64,000 nucleotides of DNA from Chryseobacterium sp. G0201 (lineage in GTDB: Bacteria > Bacteroidota > Bacteroidia > Flavobacteriales > Weeksellaceae), in the NCBI RefSeq assembly GCF_003815655.1, contig NZ_CP033917.1:3100001-3164000 (forward strand). The letters are read 5' to 3'. This document shows positions 26,594-35,293 of this stretch, one piece after another; within the stretch, counting starts at the first letter, position 1, and each line of letters opens with the position of its first letter. The notes under the pieces were generated by a model. The model searched no databases. It was not told the DNA's origin and saw only the letters and a list, made by a program, of their open reading frames with translations. A program made the translations under genes and the position numbers.

Positions 26594-28021
26594 ATGTATC
26601 AGAAACTAACTCCTAAACAAAAAGCATTAACAATTAATCTAGATCCTACTATTTATGGTACTTTCGCAGAAATTGGAGCAGGGCAGGAGACTGTTCGACA
26701 CTTTTTTAGAGCAGGAGGGGCTTCAGGTACAATTGCTAAGGCGATGTCTGCTTACGACAAAGATTTTAGTGATGCCATCTACGGAAAAGAGGTTAAAAAC
26801 AGGTATGTTACTCAAAATAGACTTCGTAAAATGCTTCGTTATGAAGTAGCCTTGATCGAAGAAAGAATTTCCAGAGATAACAACCCAAACAGAAAGTTTT
26901 TTTCTTACGCGAATACTGTTACCACTATTAATTTTGATAAAACTGTAAGAGGTCACGGTTGGGTAGGAATACGTTTTCAGGTGAAAGAAAATGAGGATTA
27001 CAACGAGATCGTTATCCACGTAAAATTCAAAGAGAATGATGCTACTTTGCAGCAGGAAACTCTTGGAAATTTGGGGGTAAATCTTATTTTCGGGGCCTTT
27101 ACGTATTATGATAACCCGAGAAGATTAATTGAATCTCTTTTTGACGACGTTGCAACCGATAATCTTGAAATTGATATGATCGATTTCAGCGGTCCGGCTT
27201 TCGCTTATGTTGATAATAGACTGATGTCTTTACAGTTGGTTAAAAACAACATGACAGATGCAGTTATCTTCAATTCACAAGGGAGCAATATGCTTCCGGC
27301 AGATAGTTTATACAAGAAAAATATTTTTGCGATAAGAGGAAGTTTCAGACCTGTAACCAAGGTAAATATTGATATGCTTCAAAACGGTATTGATATGTTT
27401 TTGAAGGATGCAGTCTGTACCCACGAAGAAACAGAGATTTTAATTGAAATTACCATTTCAAACCTTCGAGCAGATGGAGATATTGATGAAAGAGATTTCC
27501 TTGATAGAGTAGACGTTCTAGGTAAATTAGGCTACACAGTTATTATCTCAAACTTCTCTGAATATTATCGATTGATCGATTATTTTGCATCTTACACTAC
27601 TGGAAATATTGGGGTAGCAATGGGTGTAAATAACCTGTTGATGGTATTTGACGAGAAATATTATAAGAATTTATCAGGCGGAATCTTAGAGGCTTTCGGT
27701 AAATTTTTTAGAAACGGAATGAGAGTGTATCTGTATCCTTATAAAGATCCTGAAACTCATGAGTTGCTAGATTCTGAAAATCTTAAAGTAGAAGAAAATC
27801 TTAAGGAACTTTATAAATATTTTAAACTGAACAATCGTATTGTAGATATTAAAAACTATAATCCTGAGTTCCTGGAAATTTATTCCAGAGAGATATTACG
27901 AAAAATTGCAGGGAACATCAAAGGTTGGGAAACTCAACTTCCTGAAGGTGTTGCTGAAATGATAAAAGAGCGCGGAATGTTCGGATATAAACAAGAACTT
28001 TCGCTAAAACAATTCTCCTAA
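26594..28021 (+). CDS. Conserved 475-aa protein of unknown function
   Basis: The protein begins KLTPKQKALTINLDPTIYGT and has an early Gly-rich segment AEIGAGQETVRHFFRAGGAS. It has no signal peptide or membrane helix. I recognise it as a family widely kept in Bacteroidota whose database names (adenylyltransferase, TonB receptor) appear unreliable; nothing in the sequence shows a nucleotidyltransferase HxGH or beta-barrel signature. The regular alpha/beta pattern (TVIISNFSEYYRLIDYF, IGVAMGVNNLLMVFDEKYY) suggests an enzyme or scaffold. A GAF-domain gene follows 13 nt downstream, so they are co-transcribed. Confidence 0.7.
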   Translation: MYQKLTPKQKALTINLDPTIYGTFAEIGAGQETVRHFFRAGGASGTIAKAMSAYDKDFSDAIYGKEVKNRYVTQNRLRKMLRYEVALIEERISRDNNPNRKFFSYANTVTTINFDKTVRGHGWVGIRFQVKENEDYNEIVIHVKFKENDATLQQETLGNLGVNLIFGAFTYYDNPRRLIESLFDDVATDNLEIDMIDFSGPAFAYVDNRLMSLQLVKNNMTDAVIFNSQGSNMLPADSLYKKNIFAIRGSFRPVTKVNIDMLQNGIDMFLKDAVCTHEETEILIEITISNLRADGDIDERDFLDRVDVLGKLGYTVIISNFSEYYRLIDYFASYTTGNIGVAMGVNNLLMVFDEKYYKNLSGGILEAFGKFFRNGMRVYLYPYKDPETHELLDSENLKVEENLKELYKYFKLNNRIVDIKNYNPEFLEIYSREILRKIAGNIKGWETQLPEGVAEMIKERGMFGYKQELSLKQFS

Positions 28022-28034
28022 AAAACAAAATATA

Positions 28035-28484
28035 ATGTCAGAACTAAAGAAAAGACTTTCTTCCATTCTTGAAAGTCCAAAACATAATACTGAAGAAAAA
28101 CTTCAAAAAGTTTGTCATCTTTTGGATCAAGAAATTTCTTATTTCAACTGGACAGGTTTCTATTTTAAAAATGGAGATAAAGACGAGTTGAAATTGGGAC
28201 CTTACGTTGGAGCTCCGACAGATCACGACATTATTCCTTACGGAAAAGGAATTTGTGGTCAGGTTGCCGTTTCTAATGAAACATTTGTGGTTCCGGATGT
28301 TCATCAGCAGGACAACTATTTAAGCTGTTCAATTGATACGAAAGCTGAAATTGTAGTTCCGATCTTTAAAGACGGACAAAATATTGGTCAGATTGATATT
28401 GATTCTCACAAAATAGATCCTTTTACGGATGAAGACCGAGAATTATTAGAATGGCTTTGTAAAGAAGTTTCTAAAATTCTATAA
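28035..28484 (+). CDS. GAF-domain protein, free-methionine-sulfoxide-reductase-like
   Basis: 149 residues, a single GAF domain: WTGFYFKNGDKDELKLGPYVG, IPYGKGICG, VVPDVH, AEIVVPIFKDGQNIGQIDIDS. This is the fRMsr (YebR-like) layout that reduces free methionine-R-sulfoxide. Two of the usual three Cys are kept (KGICG and YLSCS); the first, which normally precedes IP, is replaced in APTDHDIIP. Activity may thus be retained through the two others, but this is a visible deviation. Last gene before a strong terminator. Confidence 0.8.
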   Translation: MSELKKRLSSILESPKHNTEEKLQKVCHLLDQEISYFNWTGFYFKNGDKDELKLGPYVGAPTDHDIIPYGKGICGQVAVSNETFVVPDVHQQDNYLSCSIDTKAEIVVPIFKDGQNIGQIDIDSHKIDPFTDEDRELLEWLCKEVSKIL

Positions 28485-28496
28485 TTGAAAAAATAT

Positions 28497-28526
28497 AAAC
28501 TCCGATCTTTTGGTCGGAGTTTTTTT
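28497..28526 (+). terminator. Terminator after the GAF gene
   Basis: AAACTCCGATC pairs with GTCGGAGTTT across a short T-rich loop and is followed by TTTTT. Confidence 0.85.
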
Positions 28527-28570
28527 ATGCTAATAATTGGTGGCTTCGAGACCCTCAGCCACCAATAAAC

Positions 28571-28660
28571 GAAAATCTTCGATTTTCTGAATGAATACCA
28601 TCAATAGAAATGGGCTTTAGCCCGTTTTCAAAATAACCAAATCAAATTGGCTTTAGCCAA
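28571..28660. repeat. Cluster of short REP-like palindromes
   Basis: Three small palindromes sit in about 90 bp: GAAAATCTTCGATTTTC (28571), GGGCTTTAGCCC (28612-28623) and TTGGCTTTAGCCAA (28647-28660). GGCTTTAGCC-type palindromes are scattered in many Bacteroidota intergenic regions. No gene is present here. Confidence 0.6.
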
Positions 28661-28707
28661 AACTTAAAAGTGAAGCTTACAATTAGTGTCATTTGTGAAA
28701 TTTGTGT

Positions 28708-29439
28708 TTAAACAAAATTCACCTTAGTAATCAATTCCTTAAAATAATTCTCACACTTCGCAATATGCGTTCCATACCACGAAAATGCTTCTCCATCAAC
28801 GATCATGATCTTCTTATTTGGATAAAACTCTTTTAATTCATCAATATGTTTCTCTTTAAATGGAAATGGTTCAGAGGAAAGCATAATAATTTCAGCTTCC
28901 GCCAGATCTTCGGTTTCAATTACGGGATAGCGGGTTTTATTTTTAAATATATTTTCAAAACCAATTTCAGATAAAATACGATTGATAAAAGTATCTGAGC
29001 CAATCGTCATATAAGGATTTTTCCATATAAGATAGGCTACTTTTATTGGAGAATCAATTTTAGCCTGACTCAGAACTTCGTAAGTTTTAAGATTGAATTG
29101 TTGCGCTTTTTCTTCTTTATTAAAAAGCAATCCAAGATTTTTAAGAAGATAATAGTTGTCTTCAATGGTTTCAACATTAGTCACGAGAACGTTGAAATCT
29201 TCCATCAAGGCTTCAACCTGCTCTTTGATGTTTTCCTCTTTATTTGCAAGGATTATATCGGGTTGTAAAGCTTTAATTTTTTCAATATTAATGTTTTTTG
29301 TCCCACCTATAATCGCTACATTTTTTACTTTTTCTTTGGGATGAATGCAGAATTTGGTTCTTCCGACCACTTCATTTTGAGTTAAACCCAAATCAAATAA
29401 AGCCTCAGTAATTGAGGGAACAAGAGATATAACTTTCAT
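28708..29439 (-). CDS. BtuF/FepB-like helical-backbone metal-binding protein, cytoplasmic form
   Basis: 243 residues starting MKVISLVPSITEALFDLG with the SLVPS motif of the BtuF-type periplasmic binding superfamily, then GRTKFCIHP, LQPDIILANKEEN, and a second lobe with IWKNPYMTIGSDTFINRIL. There is no signal peptide or lipobox, so it may be cytoplasmic or the start may be missed. Family members bind vitamin B12, haem or siderophores. No ABC transporter genes are adjacent, though cobalamin salvage genes lie 14 kb away. Confidence 0.75.
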   Translation of the reverse strand: MKVISLVPSITEALFDLGLTQNEVVGRTKFCIHPKEKVKNVAIIGGTKNINIEKIKALQPDIILANKEENIKEQVEALMEDFNVLVTNVETIEDNYYLLKNLGLLFNKEEKAQQFNLKTYEVLSQAKIDSPIKVAYLIWKNPYMTIGSDTFINRILSEIGFENIFKNKTRYPVIETEDLAEAEIIMLSSEPFPFKEKHIDELKEFYPNKKIMIVDGEAFSWYGTHIAKCENYFKELITKVNFV

Positions 29440-29532
29440 TGTTAGACTTTGTCTAAAATTACAAAAAGTTATTTTAATATCATTTTACAAATAAATAATA
29501 CACTAATTAATGAATTATTTATTTGTAATAAT

Positions 29533-29540
29533 TATCTTTG
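29533..29540 (+). promoter_or_regulatory. -7 box of the 188-aa lipoprotein gene
   Basis: TATCTTTG, exact TAnnTTTG match, 18 nt before the ATG. The -33 region is AT-rich without a clear TTG. Confidence 0.5.
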
Positions 29541-29558
29541 TGCCATTAAATAATATTT

Positions 29559-30125
29559 ATGAAAAAAATAGTGGTTTTTTTAACTAGTTTACTTTTTATT
29601 ACATCATGTTCGAATAATGATGATTTAATGAACAATGGGAAACTTTCCAATGATGTGTCTACATCTTCAAAATCTGTTTTAGAATCTAAAGAAGTAGCTA
29701 ATTCACCTTTTATAGCTTATAACGGTGATTTTGCTAAAGTAACGGATACAAATCCTAATGGTGTTACCAGTGTTCTTTTTTATGTTAAATTTCTGGGAAA
29801 ATGGAGGCATGTTGATAATCAGGCAACTTGGGATGGATTATTTATTAATAAAAGTATTAAACAAGAATTTGATCTTCCTTCAATTAGTTCCTTGTCTGTC
29901 ACTACTCAGACTCCAATCGGAACTCCGCTTTATATCGATAATGGATTACTCCAAAACCCTAATAATGGAAGAATATATTTTAGAGAAGGGAATACTTTAA
30001 GATGGATACCTTCTATGGCTTATTTTAATCAATATCATTTTAATCCAAATGCTATTATTCAATCAACTGAGACAGAAACATCAAAGTATGTTCATTTACC
30101 AGACTTTTCAGTTCCTCCATTTTAG
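29559..30125 (+). CDS. Hypothetical lipoprotein
   Basis: 188 residues; lipoprotein signal MKKIVVFLTSLLFITSC (Cys17) followed by a Ser/Asn-rich tether and a beta-rich globular part (VLFYVKFLGKWRHVDN, GTPLYIDNGLLQNPNNGRIY). It likely sits at the outer membrane. No family recognised; single gene with its own promoter and terminator. Confidence 0.65.
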   Translation: MKKIVVFLTSLLFITSCSNNDDLMNNGKLSNDVSTSSKSVLESKEVANSPFIAYNGDFAKVTDTNPNGVTSVLFYVKFLGKWRHVDNQATWDGLFINKSIKQEFDLPSISSLSVTTQTPIGTPLYIDNGLLQNPNNGRIYFREGNTLRWIPSMAYFNQYHFNPNAIIQSTETETSKYVHLPDFSVPPF

Positions 30126-30146
30126 TATATTGAATTAATATATTTC

Positions 30147-30173
30147 AACAAAGCTCCAATTTGGGGCTTTGTT
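30147..30173. terminator. Bidirectional terminator
   Basis: AACAAAGCTCC and GGGGCTTTGTT pair (one G-U) around AATTT, between the convergent lipoprotein and mgtE genes. Confidence 0.75.
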
Positions 30174-30183
30174 TATATTAAAA

Positions 30184-31530
30184 TTACAAAAGTTTACCCG
30201 TTAAGAAAAGTCCTGCTACAGAAAAGTAAATAATAAGTCCGGTAACGTCTACCAAAGTCGCTACAAATGGAGCAGAAGAGGTTGCGGGATCGAGTTTTAA
30301 TTTTTTAAGGATAAATGGAACCATAGAGCCTGAAAGTGTTCCCCAAAGCACGATCAACACTAAGGAAACAGCAACACTTAAACCTACAAAAGCCCAGTGA
30401 ATACCATAATTGAACAAGCCGATTTTATGCCAGATCATGATTCGTAAAAATCCAATAATTCCTAGAATTCCGCCAAGAAATAATCCTGTGAAAATTTCTT
30501 TTTTCATGACGTACCACCAATCTTTCAAACCGATTTCCTGAAGCGCCATCGCTCTAATAATCAACGTTGCAGCTTGCGAACCGGAGTTTCCTCCACTGGA
30601 AATGATTAACGGTACAAACAATGCCAAGACCACTGCTTTTTGAATTTCATCTTCAAAATAACCCATTGCGGATGCGGTTAGCATTTCAGAGAAAAATAAG
30701 ATAACAAGCCACATTCCTCTTTTTTTTACCATTTCCATAAAAGAAGTCTGGGTGTATGGTAAATCTAAGGCTTCAAGACCCCCGAATTTTTGGATGTCTT
30801 CTGTATTTTGTTGTTCGATTTGATCGAGAATATCATCAATTGTAACAATTCCTACCAAAACTCCAGCTTCTGTAATGATGGGAAGGGCAGTTCTGTCATA
30901 TTTTTCGAAATAAGTAACTGCATCTTCTTTTGAAGTCATTGTGGTTATAGCAACGAAATGATTATCCGTTAATTCAGAAACCAATGTATCTTCTTCAGCT
31001 AATAATAAACTTCCTACGGCTAAGTCATCGATCAAACGGTTTCTTTCGTCCACTACATACAAGTGGTTCATTGTTTCCACTCTTTTTCCTACTTTTTTAA
31101 TCTGTTGAAGGCATTTTTTTACCGTCCATTCCTTACGGATCTGAATGTAATAAGGTGTCATCAAACGGGCAATAGAATCAGAATGATAACCCAATAGTTT
31201 TAAGGCAATTCTTCTTTCCTGCGGATTAAGATGATTGATGGAATATTTTATAAGTTCATCCGGAAAGTCCTCAAACAGGGCAGTCCTGTCATCCGGAGTC
31301 ATCGAGTTTAAGATCTCGGAAACATCATCACTTCCGATGCTTCGGATGGTTTCTTCCTGAAAATCCGGATCTAAATGTGAGAAAACTTCAGCTTTGTATT
31401 GTTTCGGAACTTTTAAAAATGCCAAGAGCCTCTCATCAGCGTGAAGTTCACTTAGAGTTTCGGCAATATCGGCAGGATTAAAGATAAGTTCGTCGTTATA
31501 ATTCAAAACGTGCAATTTTAGGATATGCAA
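30184..31530 (-). CDS. mgtE: Magnesium transporter MgtE
   Basis: 448 residues with the MgtE order: N-terminal superhelical domain ([34 protein letters not shown]), tandem CBS domains (about 130-255, with [14 protein letters not shown] and ILDQIEQQ), connecting helix, and five membrane helices including the pore signature [21 protein letters not shown] (about 315). It moves Mg2+ into the cell, gated by cytosolic Mg2+ binding to the N and CBS domains. Monocistronic by its surroundings. Confidence 0.93.
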   Translation of the reverse strand: MHILKLHVLNYNDELIFNPADIAETLSELHADERLLAFLKVPKQYKAEVFSHLDPDFQEETIRSIGSDDVSEILNSMTPDDRTALFEDFPDELIKYSINHLNPQERRIALKLLGYHSDSIARLMTPYYIQIRKEWTVKKCLQQIKKVGKRVETMNHLYVVDERNRLIDDLAVGSLLLAEEDTLVSELTDNHFVAITTMTSKEDAVTYFEKYDRTALPIITEAGVLVGIVTIDDILDQIEQQNTEDIQKFGGLEALDLPYTQTSFMEMVKKRGMWLVILFFSEMLTASAMGYFEDEIQKAVVLALFVPLIISSGGNSGSQAATLIIRAMALQEIGLKDWWYVMKKEIFTGLFLGGILGIIGFLRIMIWHKIGLFNYGIHWAFVGLSVAVSLVLIVLWGTLSGSMVPFILKKLKLDPATSSAPFVATLVDVTGLIIYFSVAGLFLTGKLL

Positions 31531-31635
31531 AAATAATTCAATTTTTTAGAACTGACCAATGATGTGGGAAAATTAAGAATTAATTAAAGCTTTATTATTT
31601 TCAAAACAAAAATTGAGCTGTTAGAAATAAAAAAA

Positions 31636-31653
31636 CACCCGCGAGAACGGGTG
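31636..31653 (-). terminator. Terminator of the bacteriocin-like peptide gene
   Basis: CACCCG (31636-31641) pairs with CGGGTG (31648-31653); on the minus strand it is followed by a run of seven T. Confidence 0.75.
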
Positions 31654-31694
31654 CAACAATATAGTTTATTTAAGTGATCAAATAATGTTGATGA

Positions 31695-31847
31695 TTACGT
31701 TAGAGGACAGTTATAAAGGACGCAGATATTTTCACAGCATGAGCCGCCGGGGCACTGATAATGCTCTGTGCATCTTTTAAATGGTCCGCCTCCCTGAATT
31801 TCTTTTTGCTGAGCTCTGTTGAGCTTTTTCAAGTTTGAATTTTTCAT
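31695..31847 (-). CDS. Bacteriocin-like peptide with double-Gly leader
   Basis: 50 residues. A charged leader (MKNSNLKKLNRAQQKEIQGG) ends in Gly-Gly(-Gly), the cleavage motif of C39-peptidase ABC exporters; the 30-residue core has seven Cys-rich positions (KRCTEHYQCPGGSCCENIC, NCPLT). This is the layout of the bacteriocin-like peptides frequent in Chryseobacterium. It may be an exported antimicrobial or signal; no exporter or modifying enzyme is adjacent, so an unlinked exporter is needed. Frame is supported by its terminator and by lack of any other gene in this 440-bp gap. Confidence 0.7.
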   Translation of the reverse strand: MKNSNLKKLNRAQQKEIQGGGPFKRCTEHYQCPGGSCCENICVLYNCPLT

Positions 31848-31974
31848 AGTATTTAGATTTTAATGCAAGACTAAGTTAATAAAAATATTTTAAATTAATC
31901 ACTATTAAATGAATTAATTTGATTTTAAATATAATTATTACGAATAAAAAATATTGAATTAGTGCATTAAAACG

Positions 31975-32532
31975 TTAGAATCCGGCTTCTGTAGAAGGCT
32001 TCAGTCTTCTTAATTCTTTCAGAATACCTTTTATTGCTCCGTTTGTACCGATTTTGATGGAATTGTCTGCTGAACCTAAAAGGCGCATGTTTTTATGATA
32101 TGTATTGTAATCTGTTTCTGTAATATAGTTTCCTGCAGCATCAAAAAGTTTCATGCTTACAACAACTTGGTTGGAGAAAACATATTTCCCAAGACCTACT
32201 TTAAAATATCTTACTTTTGGAACGATGGCGAAATCTGCATCATTATTTAGGCAATAATCAACAATAGTTTGCTTATCAACACTGTCAAACGAAACCTGAG
32301 TTTCCGTTCGGAGCATTTTGTTTCTCTTATATCTGCTTAAATTATCAGAAACTGCACTGAAAAATGCATGATTAGTGGGTTCTTTGATTTCCTCAAGGTC
32401 AGGTTCTACCTCAGGATTGAAGTATAAGACCTTTTTTATTTTATCTTCTGAAGCATTTCTTTGTGCTTTTACTGAAGCAATGCCCATCAATAAAAAAGTG
32501 AAAACCGTACTAAAAGTGAAAATTTTTCTCAT
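31975..32532 (-). CDS. Hypothetical secreted protein
   Basis: 185 residues with a cleavable signal peptide ending SVKAQ, then a compact domain with YFNPEVEPDLEEIKE and DADFAIVPKVRYFKVG...FSNQVVVSMKLFDAAGN. The last part (ALFDAxG, GTNGAIKGILKELRRL) resembles small periplasmic or outer-membrane-associated proteins of Chryseobacterium, without a named domain visible to me. Alone in its transcription unit. Confidence 0.65.
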   Translation of the reverse strand: MRKIFTFSTVFTFLLMGIASVKAQRNASEDKIKKVLYFNPEVEPDLEEIKEPTNHAFFSAVSDNLSRYKRNKMLRTETQVSFDSVDKQTIVDYCLNNDADFAIVPKVRYFKVGLGKYVFSNQVVVSMKLFDAAGNYITETDYNTYHKNMRLLGSADNSIKIGTNGAIKGILKELRRLKPSTEAGF

Positions 32533-32640
32533 TTGTAATTCATTTGCAAAATTACTGTCTTTTAATGGTATGGCATAATTTTTTTAAGATATTTTTAACA
32601 TTTTTTTCTATCAAATTTGATTCATGAAATCAATAATGTT

Positions 32641-32670
32641 TTGCCCAATAAAAAAATAGTCGTACTTTTG
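32641..32670 (+). promoter_or_regulatory. rpsO promoter
   Basis: TTG (32641-32643), a 19-nt spacer, and TACTTTTG (32663-32670): a textbook flavobacterial promoter. Start predicted near 32677, leaving a leader of about 30 nt. Confidence 0.75.
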
Positions 32671-32705
32671 CACCCGTTACATAATAATCATTAAACAATA
32701 TTGGA

Positions 32706-32975
32706 ATGTACTTAACAACAGAAAAAAAGCAGGAAATTTTCTCTAAACACGGGAAATCTGCAACAGACACAGGAAGTGCTGAAGGACAAGTAGCTCTTTT
32801 CACTTTCAGAATCAACCATTTATCTCAACACTTAAAGGCTAACCGTCACGACTTCGCAACGGAAAGATCTTTGGTTAAATTGGTAGGTAAAAGAAAAAGT
32901 TTACTAGATTACCTTAAAAATAAAGATATCGCAAGATATAGAGCAATTATTGCTGAACTAGGTTTAAGAAAATAA
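32706..32975 (+). CDS. rpsO: 30S ribosomal protein S15
   Basis: 89 residues, full length. Contains TGSAEGQVALFTFRINHL, HLKANRHDFATERSLVKLVG and LLDYLKNKDIARY, the S15 signature. Binds 16S rRNA helices 20-22 early in small-subunit assembly. Own promoter and terminator make it monocistronic; pnp, its partner in many bacteria, lies 2.3 kb downstream beyond a transporter on the opposite strand. Confidence 0.97.
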   Translation: MYLTTEKKQEIFSKHGKSATDTGSAEGQVALFTFRINHLSQHLKANRHDFATERSLVKLVGKRKSLLDYLKNKDIARYRAIIAELGLRK

Positions 32976-32995
32976 TCTACAAAGATTTTCAGATA

Positions 32996-33025
32996 AAAAG
33001 CAACTTCGAAAGAGGTTGCTTTTTT
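32996..33025 (+). terminator. rpsO terminator
   Basis: AAAAGCAAC pairs with GTTGCTTTT around TTCGAAAGAG, followed by a T run. Confidence 0.85.
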
Positions 33026-33352
33026 GTGTTGAATAAATTTCTGAAATCAATGGTGAATTATCAATTAATTTCGTTGTTAGTTTTTACTTGTAAATTAATA
33101 CCTATCTTCGTTTTACTTCTATAAACGAAGTACCTTTGTTTTTCTTTAATTAAAGATCTATTTAGGCTAAAACTTTGTTTATCCTTGCGATAAGATTAAA
33201 CGCAAAGTCAGACAAAGAATTATTTTTAAAACTTATTAAAATTAAGTTAAACAAAGACGTTTCACTTATTTTTGAAAGACAAAGTTTTGTATTTAAAAAT
33301 ACTTTATCATTCTGACGAAGTAAGAATCTCAACAATAGGTCATATTAATTCC
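33026..33352. other. Intergenic without gene, several small hairpins
   Basis: AT-rich DNA with CTTCGTTT/AAACGAAG (about 33105-33129) and several ACAAAG-containing segments that look like remnants of dispersed repeats. No protein or RNA gene is apparent. Confidence 0.4.
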
Positions 33353-33360
33353 TAAAAAAA

Positions 33361-33382
33361 TGAGACACTTAAAAAGTGCCTC
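33361..33382 (-). terminator. Terminator of the sugar transporter gene
   Basis: TGAGACACTT and AAGTGCCTCA pair (one mismatch), followed on the minus strand by seven T. Confidence 0.75.
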
Positions 33383-33407
33383 ACATGATTTATATTTTTA
33401 ATTAAAA

Positions 33408-34838
33408 TTAATGTCCAGATTTGGATTCTGTAGTTTCTACATGACCAAGATATTTCGTACAATAAGCTCCAAAAATTAAGATCATTACATAACAGAAAAC
33501 AGGAATAATAAACGAATGTTGAACTCCAAACTGATCTGCCAGATATCCCTGGAAAATAGGAACAATAGCACCTCCCAGAATGGCCATTACCACCAAAGAT
33601 GATCCCTGACTTGTATATTTTCCTAATCCTGAAATTGCCAGTGTATAAATGTTTGAGAACATAATAGAATTGAAAATTCCGATTCCCAGAACGCTGTACA
33701 TTGCCAATTCGCCGTGATTTACCATCGTAGATATTAATAGAATAACGTTGATTGCAGCAAAAATTGAAAGTGTTCTTGCCGGAGCAGCCTTACCAATAAA
33801 GAATGCAATGAAGTTAAGAACAATAAATACCAAGAAGAAACTGATCTGTGCAAACGAAAGATTCACAATGCTGAAAATTACTAAAAATACCAACGCTGCA
33901 GCTCCCAACATATAAATAGCTTTTTTCTCTTGGCTTATCGATTGATTTAAAGAGATAGCCCCCAGAAAACGCCCAATCATGGCACCTCCCCAATACAGAG
34001 AAAGGTAATTTTTACTAATCACTTCATCAAAGCCCATAATTTGTGGCTGTTCAAGGAAACTGATGATGAAACTTCCAACAGCAACTTCACCTCCAACATA
34101 ACAAAACATAGCAAAAACCCCGAATTTCAAATGGTTGAACTTCAATGCTCCCCAACCTTTTACAACTTCTTCGCTGTCATTGGTTTGGAATGATGGCAAT
34201 TTTACTCTTGAGATCAATAAAGCGACCAATAAAAGAATACCTGCGAAGATCAAATAAGGAATTCTTGTTGCCACGGCACTGAAAGAACCGTCTTCGGCTG
34301 AAAATAATTCAAAGATCAAATGTCCTCCTAAAACCGGAGCGATCGTAGTTCCCAACGCATTGAAAGCCTGCGTCATATTCAATCGGCTTGATGCTGATTC
34401 TTCTGATCCTAATAAAGAAACGTAAGCGTTTGCAGTAATTTGAAGTACCGTAAATCCTAATCCAAGAACAAATAAGGCTCCTAAAAATAAAGGATAGGAA
34501 GAGAAAGTAGCAGCCGGATAAAATAAAATACATCCAAAAGTTGCCAGGAAAATCCCGAAAAGAATTCCTTTTTTGTAACCTACTTTGTTGATGGGATCTC
34601 CTTTTGTAATAGAGATGAAGAAATAAATTAATGAGCCAATAAAATAAGCTCCAAAGAAACAAAACTGTACCAACATCGATTCGAAGAAGGTCAGTTTGAA
34701 GAGTTGTTTCAGGTAAGGAATCAAAATGTCATTCATACAAGTGATGAATCCCCACATAAAAAATAAAAGAGTGATGGTAATAAGCGGAATAGTGTAATTC
34801 CTGCTTTGCGATTTTACTTCATTATTATTCATATACAC
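33408..34838 (-). CDS. FucP/GluP-type sugar MFS transporter
   Basis: 476 residues with twelve membrane helices. Begins with TIPLITITLLFFMWGFITCMND, the FHS-family first helix, and keeps NPYL-like ILIPYLKQLF, TANAYVSLLG and SRLNMTQAFNALGTTIAPVLGG. Sugar:H+ symporter of the inner membrane, most likely for glucose, galactose or fucose. Transport of glucose would fit with glucokinase 20 kb away, but no sugar genes are adjacent. Start is the ATG with the upstream TTG-N21-TATATTTG promoter. Confidence 0.88.
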   Translation of the reverse strand: MYMNNNEVKSQSRNYTIPLITITLLFFMWGFITCMNDILIPYLKQLFKLTFFESMLVQFCFFGAYFIGSLIYFFISITKGDPINKVGYKKGILFGIFLATFGCILFYPAATFSSYPLFLGALFVLGLGFTVLQITANAYVSLLGSEESASSRLNMTQAFNALGTTIAPVLGGHLIFELFSAEDGSFSAVATRIPYLIFAGILLLVALLISRVKLPSFQTNDSEEVVKGWGALKFNHLKFGVFAMFCYVGGEVAVGSFIISFLEQPQIMGFDEVISKNYLSLYWGGAMIGRFLGAISLNQSISQEKKAIYMLGAAALVFLVIFSIVNLSFAQISFFLVFIVLNFIAFFIGKAAPARTLSIFAAINVILLISTMVNHGELAMYSVLGIGIFNSIMFSNIYTLAISGLGKYTSQGSSLVVMAILGGAIVPIFQGYLADQFGVQHSFIIPVFCYVMILIFGAYCTKYLGHVETTESKSGH

Positions 34839-34929
34839 ACATATTTAAACAAAAAGAGCTTTTATAAAACTCATTCAGTTGATTTTAAAGTTAGATTTCT
34901 TTAAATTTTTCACATATTTAAAGAACAGG

Positions 34930-34961
34930 CAAATATAGGGGAACCACTTTTTTTTCTGCAA
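34930..34961 (-). promoter_or_regulatory. Promoter of the sugar transporter gene
   Basis: On the minus strand TTG (34961-34959), 21-nt spacer, TATATTTG (34937-34930), about 90 nt before the ATG. Confidence 0.6.
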
Positions 34962-35217
34962 CTTTTTTAGTGTTTTTTCTGTTAATTTTACCTTTAAATA
35001 CAATATTTCTTATTTTGAGACAATAATATAACGAGTGTAGGATTTTTAAGACCAAAATAATCACAGACTAAGTTCTTTTTTATTTTTTTGATGTTGATGA
35101 ATAAACTGTTGTTTTTTTACAATAATTCTATTTTTAAAGCTAAATATTTAATCACAGCATTAAAACAAGAGGTATTATTTATTCATTTGAAAATTTAATT
35201 ATCTCATTATTATACGC

Positions 35218-35225
35218 TATATTTG
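35218..35225 (+). promoter_or_regulatory. pnp -7 box
   Basis: TATATTTG 68 nt before the pnp ATG; no TTG at the standard -33 distance. The rest of the 34962-35217 gap is AT-rich with no gene. Confidence 0.5.
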
Positions 35226-35293
35226 CAAACGAAAATTTAGACGAAATATCAATAATTAAAGCGCTCAATACGGAGTGCAACACTAAACAATTT

